A DNA stretch of 15,807 bases. Origin: Irineochytrium annulatum (taxonomy: Eukaryota; Chytridiomycota; Chytridiomycetes; Chytridiales; Chytridiaceae). The notes under the pieces were generated by a model. It was not told where the DNA came from and did no database searches. It worked only from the letters and a program-made list of their open reading frames with translations. The translations under genes and the position numbers were made by a program. The stretch lies in assembly GCA_027600665.1 (NCBI GenBank), contig JADGJL010000673.1, positions 1 through 15,807 on the forward strand. The letters run 5' to 3'. This document shows, in pieces, positions 1 through 9,860 of this stretch (position 1 is the first letter of the stretch; each line of letters opens with the position of its first letter).

Positions 1-2027
1 GGGCAGGGGAGCGGGGGATGACGCTGTGGCCGCGCGGGAAGAAGCCGACGAGCTGATCGGGTCGCTCGCGCCACTCCCGGAACCCGGTCTCGACGTGCTC
101 GCGCGCGATGCGGATGTCGTCGTCGGCGATGTAGACGGCCTGGGTGCGGACGATCCCGTACAGGTTGAAACGGTTGTTAAGGGAGTCTGAGCGCTGGCGG
201 ACGATCACAATGGGCGGGCGCTGATCCTCCCTCAGGAGCTGCTGCTGTCCCGCGTCACCAACGGCACCGGGCGTCAACGCGGTCCAGAACGTCTTTCGGT
301 TTGGCATCTCGTCATCGAAGGCCACGAGGTCGGCGCGCGAGGCCAGCGACTCGGGGACGTCCCTGCTCGGGTCGTGCCAGGTGATCACGATGAGGTCGAC
401 CTCGGGCATGGCAGCGTAGTGGTCCAACAACATGATGACCAGGTCGATGCGGTCCCACGTCGCGATAGCCACCGTGAACTTTGCGAGGATGTCGGTGCCG
501 TGATCGGGCTTCTCCCACCGGTTGGCGTCGCAAAGCCGGCGCACGCGCTGTCGGTTCTTCCACTTGGGCACTAGCTTCTGCTCTAGGGCCTGCAGCCGAT
601 CCCGGAACTCCTTCGGGTGCTCGCGCAGGTCCGAGGAGACGGTGCTCCCGATCGTGCTGTCGATCTCGCGGCGGGCGCGGACCCAGCGCCAGAAGACGTC
701 CGGCTCCATATTGCGGGCCCAGTGCCGGTCCGAGATGCGGTAGAAGTTCCAAGGTTTCGTCGCAGAGGTGTAGTGGAAGATCAAGGCCTGGCGCTTCAAA
801 GTGGACCAGATGGCGTACTCCTGCATCTTGCATGGGACGTTGTACTCGGCCGGGAGGGCCGTGATAGACTGCGTCGCGCGACGCTCAGTGAAGTACCAGT
901 TGAGGAAGCCTTGGTCGCCCTTGTTATAGGAGGGTGCTGTCATGTAGACCTATTCAGGAAATACCATTAATACACCGTGACGAAAGAGCTTCAATAAAAA
1001 CACTCACCGACAGCATGTCCTTAAACGTGTTCTCATCGGGCTTCGCGACAAACACACCCGTGTTGAACGTCCCGACCAGGTCCATCGCTGCCGCGATCTC
1101 CGAGAACTCGAACAGCTGATCCAGGTTCTTCATGACGAGCAAGTCCGCGTCCAGGAACACGACCTTGTCCCACTGCGTCAAGTTCCACAGGTTCAGCTTG
1201 CTGTACCGGCACATCTTGTTCTCCCCCTCCATCTTGGTCGTCACTTTAAACGGGTACGCCAGCTCGGGGATCTCGAGAACGGATTCAATGCCGTGCGCCG
1301 GATCCCGCAGGCTCTCGAGCAGCTCCGGGCTTGATACCTCGGGGAGGAGCATAACCGTCAAAGGGTAGGCCGAGTGAACTTTCCGTAGGGAGTGCGCGAG
1401 CACCAGGAGGCCGTCCAGCATCAGCTCGTCGCACAGGAGCGTGATGTACGTGTATCGGTTGTTGGCCGTCGTCGTCGTTGGCGCGACGGCGGCGAGCGCG
1501 GAACCCTTCCCCTTCCCCGTCGCGCCGACGGCGGCCAACCCGTTCCCCTTCAGCTCCCCCAATCGAATCCCACTTCCTCTTCGTGACGCCCCGCTCTGAT
1601 CCACGAGCGACCCGCCCCCTCCTAGTCTGCCGACTCCTCGCGTGTCCCCATCCGACGCGATGATTCCCACCCCGCCCGCCGCCGCTGCCTTCGTGACCCC
1701 GACGCCCAACCCTTGGAGGCAGTGGCTCCATAATGATCCCATCACCATCGCCACGCATGACACCGTCATGAGCAGGAACAGGAAGCGGCTGGCCCGAAAG
1801 CTCAGTCTCGCGCCGCCCGTCGCGGATGTCGGCGAATTCGGCGGCGTTGACGATGGTGGCGTGAGGGAGAGCAGTGCGGTGAGAATGCGCGCGATGATGC
1901 TATCTGGCGGTTGCTTGCATGGCGGCGGTGACGGGGAGATGGAGATGTGGTGGTGGTGATGGTTGTGGGGGTGGTGATGCTCGCGCAGCAGGTGCGGTGG
2001 CGGCGGGTGGACCGAGAGGAACTTCAT
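1..2027 (-). CDS. GT8-GT64 bifunctional glycosyltransferase, type II membrane protein (3' end outside window)
   Basis: Two exons are visible: 2027-1008 and 949 to the window edge. They are joined by a 58-bp phase-0 intron (GTGAGT donor, TAG acceptor), giving at least 656 residues. Residues 1-190 are low complexity, with a His run near residues 18-27 and a probable signal anchor at about 81-100 (RFLFLLMTVSCVAMVMG). A start at Met87 (1769) is also possible. Residues 192-440 form a GT8 (glycogenin/galactinol synthase type) domain: FLDADLL carries the DxD metal motif, followed by FNTGVF, then NKGDQGFLNWYF across the splice junction, and HYTSATKPW. From about residue 497 a GT64 exostosin-like domain follows: FTVAIATWDRIDLV, then RSDSLNNRF, then the AVYIADDDIRI metal-binding DDD. 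Both halves would transfer sugars from nucleotide donors in the Golgi lumen. Acceptor and product cannot be deduced. The stop lies outside the window. Confidence 0.85.
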
Positions 2028-2741
2028 CGATGTTGTGTTGGCGGCCTCCTTCGGCGTGTTAACGAGGATGATGGGCTTGTAGATGGTGGCGGGCCTGCGA
2101 TCTGGCCGGGTCCGAGCGCCGCGGAGGGAATCCAGGTCGAGATGTGAGGGGGGGAGGGAGAGCGGCGGGTGAGGAAGAAGACGAGATGGCGCCAGGGACG
2201 GGTGGACGGTGGACGGGTGGACTGGTCAAGGTCTGGGCAGCCCCTGAATGTATCGCGTCGTCGGAGTGTGTAAATTCAGAATCTGAAGAGTGATCTGCAG
2301 CCGTTGATCGGTACGAACTCCGCCGCATGCCATGCAGCGTGTATGCATGCAAGCCCAGGCTCGGGCGGTGCACGGGCGGTGGCCGTGACTCGCATTCAGC
2401 ATTCGTGTGGCGCCCAAGTGTATTATTACTTTACTGTACTTGCGGGATTGCAGCAGATATCAGTACTTAGTACAAGACAATAAAACAGCATATCATTGTC
2501 TGGAGTGGCTGTTGCCGTCAAAAGAAACTCATTCCTAGTCGTGCTTGATGATATACTGAGACAGGACGACAGCTCTCGTACTCAAGGATGCAGCCAGGGA
2601 GCGACCACGTCGAGTGGAAACCCCGGATACCGGCATCCATTAGAAAAGAAAATGACAGGATGAATTGACTCATGGGTGGCAAGGCTTCCTCTTCCAACAT
2701 CTATTTATGAAGTCGTCAAATTTCTCATTTCTTCCATTCTA
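2028..2741. promoter_or_regulatory. Divergent intergenic region between glycosyltransferase and helicase genes
   Basis: This 714-bp stretch separates two head-to-head genes and should hold both 5' UTRs and promoters. I see no convincing coding exon; short open frames on both strands lack recognisable domains. It holds a small direct repeat of GGTGGAC/GGGTGGAC units near 2198-2223. It also has GCATGC (2325-2330) and the palindrome TGCATGCA (2344-2351), and an AT-richer part after 2410. No clear TATA box can be assigned. An unrecognised 5' exon of the glycosyltransferase is possible, because its first 190 residues are low complexity. Confidence 0.45.
2198..2223. repeat. Short imperfect tandem repeat (GGTGGAC units)
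   Basis: About three and a half copies of a 7-8 base unit (GGGTGGAC / GGTGGAC) lie upstream of the glycosyltransferase start. It is visible by eye and very short. A simple low-complexity origin is the likeliest explanation. Confidence 0.5.
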
Positions 2742-4915
2742 ATGTTCGCGCCCTTGGTGGCCTTCCTGATGGCCGCCAGGGTGGCGCCATTCCGGTCGCC
2801 GAGGATGGTGCAATCGCGTAAACTGCAATGCCGACATTATCGGCGGTCACCGCTGCGGCCCGGGCGTGAACGCCAGCAGCAAGGCCCGTCGCGGGACGCG
2901 GCGATGGGCCTCGGCCAGTTGGGGCGAAGCGACGATGTCCGGCCATCTGAGGCAAAGGTAGCGAGGTTTAAGAAGGAGTCACTCGTTCATGCAAAAACTG
3001 AGCTCGAGCCTTCGCAAAAGCCGCCATGGGAAGAGGTGTGGTGCATTTGCGTCCGCTGCAGTTCTATCAAGTGAATTCATTGCCTTTCAAGTAGACCGTC
3101 GCGTCCTTCGACTCCATAGGCGTCCCCGGTGGACTTTGCGAGAGCCTGGCGCAGAGGCTCAACGTTACGAAGCCTACTTCGCTCCAGGCCTCGCTTCTTC
3201 CCGCCGTCCTCTCACATAGGGACATGATCATCCGAGACGCGACCGGCTCCGGGAAGACGCTCGGGGTCCTCGTTGCCGTCCTCTCGAAGAAGCACCCGTT
3301 CCAGTACGAGATCATCGACGCGCAAAAACCGTACTTCGAAGATCCGGATCCGGAGATTGGGGACGACGCGTCGGCTCCGCCCGAGGAGGATGCCGGATCT
3401 GGAAAATGGACGCGCCGAGTCCGGTACCTCGCTACTCTGTTCCTGACGCCTACACCCGAGCTCGCGCTACAGGTTTATCAATGGGCGCGCGTGCTCCTCA
3501 GCGACAAGGTCCGACCCGACGACGTGGTCAAGCACGTTCAGTGCCTCGTCCCGCAATCCCCGCTCGAGTCCCAGATCGACCTTCTGCGTAGCACGACCCC
3601 GCGCCTCCTCATCGGGACGCCGCGGCGGATTCTTGAAATCCTGCAGCTGGACCAGGAAGCTTACCGCGCGGAAGAGGAGGCGTGCGGCGAGGCATCCGAC
3701 CGGAAGTTCGCCTTTAAACCCGCGATCGACCTCACAATGGTCCAAACCGTCGTGCTGGATGAGACAGACGCCCAGGTCCGCGTCGAGACGCCGAACGAGA
3801 CCGAGAAGCAGAAGAGGCGGAGGAAGGCGAACCCACTGTACGCCGAGGTGTTGATGGACAGAATCATGGAGATCAGGAGGACGACGCCGGAGGATGGGCC
3901 TATCATGCAACGGAGGCCGAAGCAGGAGGGGAATAGAGAGGAGAGCGGGACGAAGGAGGAGGAAAGAAGGAAGCTCGCGCTGAAGCCGGCGGCGACGATG
4001 ACGGTAACCCGCCTGAGCGGGCGGGACCCTGCCGCGCGCCGGCTCCAGGTCGTGCTCTGCTCCGCGACCCTGAACCGGAACGTCCGCCACGAGCTCGAGC
4101 GTCGACGCGCGTGGGTCGTCGACCCTATACTCCTGGACGAGGGTTCCAACCTGGCGCCAAAGACGATCTCGCACCGCTGTGTCGTTTATGACACGGTCAA
4201 ACGAACGTGGAGGGACATGCTGACGCCGGAAGAGATGGACTCGTTGAAGCTTGAGGCGCAGTGGGCCGTTGATAACAGGGTTGAGGGCGCGAAGCCGTTC
4301 TGGCAGCAGAGGGAGGTGGAGATGGCGCTTGCAGATGATGACGACCGGATGCTCGACGCCGTGGCAATCGCGTGCAAGGAGATGGAAATCACGAGAGGCG
4401 TTCTGTTGATTGACTCGGCCATCTCGATCGTCAAGCTCACTGCCCGGCTTCGCGAGAGGGGGATTAAGGCCGGGAGGGTTAAGGACACTTTGGATATGGC
4501 GACGATGAGCGGTTTGCCGGCGAAGACCGACGCGGACGCACAGGCGCTGTCGACTTTGGCGAGCGACTCCGGCGACGTGACGACCGCAGCGGTGGAAGTC
4601 GACGCCGGGGTTGAGGTGTCGACCGCCACGGGCCTTGCGGAGTTCTTTGTCGAGAACCACCTCCTCGTTTTGTGCGAAAACACAGCGAGGGGATTGGACC
4701 TGCCCTTCGTGACGCACGTCTTGATGCTCGGGGTGCCGCCGAACGTTCCGAGCTACCTGCATATGTCCGGGCGGGTAGGGAGATTTGGGAGGCCGGGGAC
4801 GGCTCTGACGTTCCTCCCTGGCGCGCGATATGAGATCAAGATGATGCAGATTTTGAAGCAGGTGAAGGTCGATCGAGCAGCCGTCGAAGAAAAGGTGTTG
4901 AAGGCAATGAACTGA
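2742..4915 (+). CDS. Mitochondrial DEAD-box-like RNA helicase (Mrh4-like)
   Basis: Exons 2742-3035 and 3095-4915 are joined by a 59-bp phase-0 intron (GTGTGG donor, TAG acceptor; a stop sits just upstream of the acceptor in the coding frame). The product is 704 aa. The first 48 or so residues are rich in Arg with no acidic residue, as in a mitochondrial presequence. Visible motifs: Q motif FDSIGV...KPTSLQ (103-129), motif I ATGSGKT (147-153), Ia PTPELA (217-222), Ib GTPRR (272-276), II DETD (320-323), III SAT (421-423), V ENTARGLD (626-633), VI HMSGRVGR (654-661). Motif II is DETD instead of DEAD, motif Ia lacks its Arg, and motif VI starts HMSGR not HRxGR. A charged insert of about 100 residues separates motifs II and III. 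By family knowledge it would unwind or remodel mitochondrial (rRNA) structures. The Mrh4 assignment is tentative; the helicase family is firm. Exon 1 is the least certain part. Confidence 0.8.
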
Positions 4916-5328
4916 GCAAAAAAAACGTATGCTGGAATACGCCGACGATGTTGCACCTGTAAGATGAAAGCTAGAAAGAAGCCTGGTCTACTGCGTGAAA
5001 AGCGAATTACAGGCCGGGGAGGCGGCATGGCCAAATAAATATGCAAGGCAAATCACATCCACACAAGTATATTAAAAGACAGCAATAAAACAAAGTTATG
5101 ATCACATTTGAGGCTTGTACACACACGAAAAGAACATACTAAAAACGCAAATGCAACAGATGAGATAAATATAATGGTAAATGGATTGCTTGAAGAGATC
5201 TTCCTCAACAAACAGCGTCCGTCCAAACAAGTTGCAAATATGAGTTGATACTGGAAAGAGAAGGCTAGCAGTCACAGCACGAGTAAGTTGAAAAGAACGG
5301 GTATACCACCGAGAAAACAAAAGAAGAG
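4916..5328. other. Convergent 3' flanks of the helicase and GH16 genes
   Basis: AT-rich intergenic DNA with no convincing gene. AATAAA-like polyadenylation hexamers on the + strand occur at 5034-5039 and 5084-5089 and could serve the helicase transcript. The 72-residue open frame on the minus strand (5102-5320) is Cys- and Phe-rich, lacks domains and ends just before the GH16 stop region, so I regard it as chance. Confidence 0.5.
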
Positions 5329-6446
5329 TTAAACGACGACGAAAAGAAGGAGGGACGTGATCATGACAGCCATTGCCTCCAGGAGACCTCCGTATCCCAC
5401 CACAGCGCCTTTCTTCCCCAACGCCGCCTTAGCCGCCGAAGTCTTTGTCGTCGTCACGAACTTTGTCGTCTTCGGTGCTCCGGTCGCCGTAGTACGCATC
5501 TTCGTGGTGGTGGTGGTGGTGGTGGTGGTGAGGATGACGTTCGGGTCCGGGGAGAAGACGCCAAATTCGTGGATGATCAGCTCGAAAGCGTCCTTTTCGA
5601 CGGCGCCGCAGCAGTCCCACTTGCCGGTCGTGTCCCAGAGAGCAAAACGAGGGAACATGGGGTTTAGGAGGGTGGCCTCGCGCCTGAAGATGACGGTGCC
5701 GTTCAGGTACCAGCTGAACAACATACAAAAGAGGTATGAGACGGGACTGCAACAAAAAAAGAAGGCGGGCAAAAAGGTACAACGAAGGTTGTGAGGCACA
5801 AAGAGAGACTCACATGAGCTCCGTGTGGTTGTTGTAAAGGCAGAAGTCGTAGATGGTCTGGGAGGTGTTCTGCATCTGCGTTTTGGTCTCGTGCGTCCCG
5901 TCACCGAGATTGAAGTAGTTTATCTGCCAGTTGGTTGTGGAGCCCAGGAACTCGACGTCCATCTCGTCCTGGGTGCCGTTGTTCACGGTCGTGTTGAACC
6001 CTTCCAGTACCTGCCCATTCATCACACCTGGTAAGTAAAAGTGCATGCTCCGATCCAAAGTGCTTCCAGGAAAGACTCACGTAGAAGGAGGGGGAGAGGC
6101 CGCGGTAGTTCCCCGATGGCAGCTCGAAGACAGAACACACGGCCTCACCCGGGTAGATGGCCCTGTTCGAGACGGCCTGGGCCCCCCCGGTGGGGATGTT
6201 GGTGAACCAGAGGTTGATGATCTCCCCGTCGAGCGACGGATTGGTCGAGTTGCCGACGCCGACAGTGAGGTTCACCTTTGGCACCTGGACGAAGTGCAGG
6301 TTGGCGGCGGTGAGGTCCGCGGGCAGGTTGGTGTATCGAATCGGCGTGGCCACAAACTGAGCCTGGGCGGAGAGCGGGAGGAGGACGGCCAGGACAGAGG
6401 CGGCGGTGACGGCCCTCGCGGCTGATGACGGCATGGTGGAGTGCAA
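5329..6446 (-). CDS. Secreted, GPI-anchored GH16 family glucanase/transglycosylase
   Basis: Exons 6446-6081, 6010-5814 and 5713-5329 (introns 70 and 100 bp, both with GTGAGT donors) give 315 aa. Met1 or Met5 begins a signal peptide ending near SAQAQ (about residue 30). The GH16 active site is QDEMDVEFLG, with E138, D140 and E142 at the nucleophile, helper and acid/base positions. It is followed by WQINYFNLGDGTHE and IWYLNGTVIFRRE, which resemble XTH/Crh-type enzymes. Several N-glycosylation sequons are present (NLT, NST, NTT, NGT, NTS, NHT). After the catalytic domain comes a Thr/Lys/Ala stalk with nine consecutive Thr, then a hydrophobic tail ending LLLFVVV, as expected of a GPI signal. The likely role is hydrolysis or cross-linking of cell-wall beta-glucan or chitin at the outer membrane face. 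Substrate class is not determined. The first intron has an alternative upstream AG that would give an immediate TGA. Confidence 0.85.
5504..5530. repeat. (GTG)9 microsatellite coding for a Thr run
   Basis: Nine perfect GTG units on the + strand read as ACC on the minus strand and encode nine Thr residues in the stalk of the GH16 protein. Perfect coding trinucleotide repeats can vary in copy number between strains. Confidence 0.9.
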
Positions 6447-6944
6447 GTGGGTGGGAAAGGGTGTCTAATTTCGTGCGATATTCTGCGACTTACCCTGCTA
6501 TTCTTGGATAGTTCCAGCTATTAGTACGCGGCAAACTCGTGTTGCTATACAATCGCTATATGTTTTGTTCAGTTGTTACTTCAGATGTTTTCTTCTATAA
6601 AATCGTGTGAGAGTCTTAAAAGAGGAGAATGAAGGGAAACAACCAAAAAAGGGTAAAACGAGTGAGTTAAAAATCGTAAGTCTACGACAGATACGTAAAT
6701 GCCGAACAGGAAAGAAAGAGAGCAAAATAGGAAGATGCCACTTAGAAAGCCAACAGCGGAATAGATGCACAGCATGGTACAGGGCCTATACACACAGCCC
6801 TCAATCTCCCTCATATGAACCCCTGTCCACCTCAACAATGTAAAACGCCGAGGTTATAAAGAAATTGCTGTTAAATAGAGACGACAGGAGGTTCTTGTGA
6901 AGGAGAAGGGAAAAGAAGAAAGGACAAAAAACCGAAAGAGCAAA
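6447..6944. promoter_or_regulatory. Intergenic: GH16 promoter side and 3' flank of the Rab-GAP gene
   Basis: About 500 bp of AT-rich DNA between two genes on the minus strand. The left part should contain the GH16 promoter and 5' UTR. The right part holds the 3' UTR of the TBC gene, with a pyrimidine-rich stretch on the minus strand around 6890-6940. The open frames here are short, in AT-rich sequence and have no domains. No tRNA-like or other RNA gene was recognised. Confidence 0.45.
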
Positions 6945-9418
6945 TTATCTCAACGCCGCCTTCAACCCATCCCATCTCCCCTGCAGTTCCTCCCTCCTCT
7001 CCACCTCCTCCATGTACCTCCGCTTCCCCATCTCAACCTCGGCCTCCAACTTCTCGACCTTGTCCTCCAGCTCCCCATTCCGCTCCGTCAGCTCAAGGTT
7101 CTTCCTCGCCAGCCTGTCCATTTCCTCCCTCACGACGTGCTCCGCCTGAAGCCTCTCCTCCGTCAAAACCCGCTTCAGCCCCTCCACCTGAAGTAGGAGC
7201 TCCTCGATCCTCAATTGTCCTCTCTCCACACGCTCTTGGACATCTATATGCTCCTTCGCGAGTTGGATGTGCTCCCGGTTTAAGGCCTCATACCCGGCCT
7301 CCACCCGCTTCAGGCTCTCACTCAGCCGACGCGTTTCCCCCTTCAGTTGATCCACGGTCACGAGCTCGGGGTCGTTCCGGCGCATCTCCTCCAGATGTTC
7401 AGTAGAGAGTTTGTCGAGCCGTGTCTTCGAGACGGCAACGGCGGCCGCCTGTTGGATGAGCGCCCGAATGTCGGTCATGAAGATGTCGAAGAGTCCCACT
7501 TTGAGGAACTCGAGGAGCTCCTCAAACTCAAGTGTAAGAATGGCGTCCACATTGCGCTTCAGGAGGGCCAAAGCGAACCGGAACATCGCCTCGATTCCCT
7601 CAGCGAAAATGATGTCCCAGATGCGGAACACCATTTCGAGCGGGAACCGGTACGCGAACATGGTCATGAACCACTGGGAGGCGTACATGTTCGAGCGGAT
7701 GTCCTGCGACGCCAGGTGGCGGGAGATGGTGGGTAGGAGCTCGTCGAGAAGTTTGTCAAATTGGTAGAGCCGGAGTTGGAGGCCCGACATGTTGGGGGTA
7801 AAAAGTTCTCGGAACTTGTAATCATACATCAACTTTACAAGGACGCAGAACGCTTCCTCATCGGGCATCTGTAATTTCAAAGTTAGTAAGCAACTACAAT
7901 GCCGCCTCTACAACTCACGTTAAGGAGTAACGGCCCAGCAATGAACGCAATCCCCTGACAGTATCCAACCTCCGGATCGAACAGACTGTACGCCTTTATG
8001 ACATTGAACAAGCTCTCCTGCCCCGGCCCGCCCACAGTTGCGAAGTGTTCGTGTTTCGGGAACGTCCGCGCCAAATCCCTCTGTATAAGCTTCTCATGCT
8101 GCGGCGACGCTCTCGTCAGAAGCGCTCGGTAAGTCGCCTCTAGCTCAACGGACTTCCCCCTCGACATCAGCTGCCACACCATGCCACGGATAGCATCCGG
8201 GATCCCCTGCTGTAGCTTCTTCGTCAAGAGGCGTGCTTGTCGACGGGCAATGTCCTCATAATTGTTCATGACCTTCCCCCAAAAGTCTACAAATATGATC
8301 AAATCCCGCTAATGCCTCAAGTAAAGAACGAGAATACACGTACCCCAGTCGATGTTCTCCTCATCCGCCTCCGACGCGACCGCCGCCGATACCGAGTCCT
8401 TCACGCTCGTGAAGCTCAAACGCAACCCCGCCGCGAATGCCTCAAAGCTCGTCATCGTCTTGCTCTCCCTGTTCCCAGGCCTGCTCATGCTCCCCGACCG
8501 GTCGGCACCATCCCTCTCTTCGATTCTCGCAAGGATAAACGCCGACTCGTCCTCAGACGTGTATCCGTTCTGGCTTGCCGTGTGATTGCTCGCCGTCGTC
8601 GACCCCCCGCCGTTCCCCTGCGAATCCTCAAATAGCGTAGAGCCGGGTGAGTAGTCCGCCGCACCGTTCCCATTCGGCTCATCAGAGAAGTTCGGCGCCG
8701 CACCACCGGATGGATGCCGAAGCGGCGACGACGTCGACGACGATGACGTCGACATCGATCTTCGTCCCCATCCCGTCAGAAACCCAAGGGACGACCGTTG
8801 CTGCGCCGGCGCGGGCTGCTGCGGCATCCGGGTGTCTGGTGGCGGGTTCGGGGAGGTCGGTGATGAGGACGGGGAGGCCGCGATAGAGCAAGCAGCGTCC
8901 AGCATCGGCTGCCCGTTCGCATTGCCCAACCCATTCGGCATAGCGCTGTTGTTAACGGAGCCTGCCCGGCTGCTCCGATTTGAGCCTGGCGGCGTGACAA
9001 AAGGTGGGTCCTTCAAGGCGCCAGACGACCCTGACGCCGATGTGGAGGGGACATCCGCCGGGCTCGGCTGCGTTGCGCCGATCATGTGTGCGCGGAAGAG
9101 AGGCTGGGAAGATGGAGGGTTTGCAACGGGATTCGAGACGGAGGCCGGGGCGTGGAATGGCTGGATCTGGGGCGGATGGTGGCTGAGGGATGTCAGCGAA
9201 GATCGTGTTGACTGCGTCGGTGTCGTGGAGGACGATGAGGATGCGGAGAGGGAGGAGACGGATGCCGAGGCCGTCAAGGACGATCGCGAGGACTGCGAAG
9301 GCGTCGAGGTGGACGATCGTCTCGAGGCTGCCGTTGAGGCTGTCGGCGTCGTGTCAGTGGGCGTCGCCTGGTCGCTCCTGCGTTGCGAGGTTGAATAGTA
9401 GAGGACAGTGGAGTCCAT
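6945..9418 (-). CDS. TBC-domain Rab GTPase-activating protein, Gyp5/EVI5 type
   Basis: Exons 9418-8344, 8286-7919 and 7868-6945 are separated by introns of 57 and 50 bp. The second has GTGAGT, TACTAAC branch site and CAG. The product is 788 aa. Residues 1-340 are Ser/Thr/Pro-rich and presumably disordered. IDWDFWGKVMNNY, spanning the first splice site, introduces the TBC domain (about 385-590): GIPDAIRGMVW, then IQRDLAR with the Arg finger R432, then GYCQG with the Gln finger Q469. Both catalytic fingers are intact, so it should stimulate GTP hydrolysis on a Rab. Residues about 605-788 form a long heptad-rich coiled coil, as in Gyp5, EVI5 and RabGAP1. In yeast, Gyp5 acts on Sec4 and Ypt1 in polarised secretion; the Rab target here is unknown. 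The neighbouring Exo70 gene is on the same strand, 442 bp upstream. Confidence 0.92.
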
Positions 9419-9860
9419 CGCTCCGCTTGGGTGCTGTTGAAACCGCGTCGCAGGTAGACCAAATAAGAACTGAAATTAAGGATTAATCAAACTGGCATAC
9501 CCGATACTTGGGATCCTACAGCGCTACGCGTACATCTCTCCACATCCCACTGCTCAGAGTGGTAAGAGACCAAAAAAAAAAAAAAAAAAAAAAAGGAAAA
9601 AACTAATCAGTCACAGCCAGTTGCGCGCTCCAGCTATTTCCAGCCAATTAAAAAATTCAAAGTCTAAGCGAACCCCAGTGAGAACAAGAATGGACCCGTA
9701 ATCCCGTTCAGAGGGCGTCACTGCGGGTACGAGCAGCCGTGTGATCAGGAGAGTCGATGACACACCCCGCTTCTGCCGCTTTTATGAAAGGCGCAGAAAG
9801 CACAGCTGCAGTTCAACAAGGCGCTCACGGTTCTCTTTCAACCCCTCAACGATTGCACCA
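9419..9860. promoter_or_regulatory. Intergenic: promoter of the Rab-GAP gene and 3' flank of Exo70
   Basis: No coding exon was recognised in these 442 bp. The notable element is an uninterrupted run of 23 A on the + strand. The rest is mixed sequence without a clear TATA box in either orientation. The 5' UTR of the TBC gene and the 3' UTR of Exo70 must both lie here. Confidence 0.5.
9572..9594. promoter_or_regulatory. Poly(dA:dT) tract, 23 bp
   Basis: Twenty-three consecutive A on the + strand (T on the minus strand) lie 154-176 bp upstream of the TBC gene start. Such tracts in fungal promoters commonly exclude nucleosomes. That role is inferred here; replication slippage or an old retroposed poly(A) are alternatives. 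Confidence 0.5.

Noticed and set aside
312..864. Open frames of up to 173 codons around the GT64 part on both strands
   Set aside because: They are Arg/Pro/Gly-rich shadow frames of the glycosyltransferase exon, without motifs.
3467..4762. 431-codon open frame on the minus strand opposite the helicase
   Set aside because: It is Arg/Leu/His-rich with no domain and mirrors the GC-rich third positions of the helicase gene, whose motifs are unmistakable on the + strand.
5102..5320. 72-residue minus-strand frame, Cys/Phe-rich, after the GH16 stop
   Set aside because: AT-rich chance frame with no domain, no splice link to GH16 and no codon bias like the genes.
5503..5531. GTG repeat considered as a telomere-like or CRISPR-like repeat
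   Set aside because: It is a pure trinucleotide run within a coding frame; no spacers or longer unit exist.
8832..9398. 188-codon + strand open frame opposite the Rab-GAP N-terminus
   Set aside because: Gly/Asp/Val-rich complement of a Ser/Thr/Pro-rich disordered region. The minus frame connects in phase through the intron to the TBC domain.
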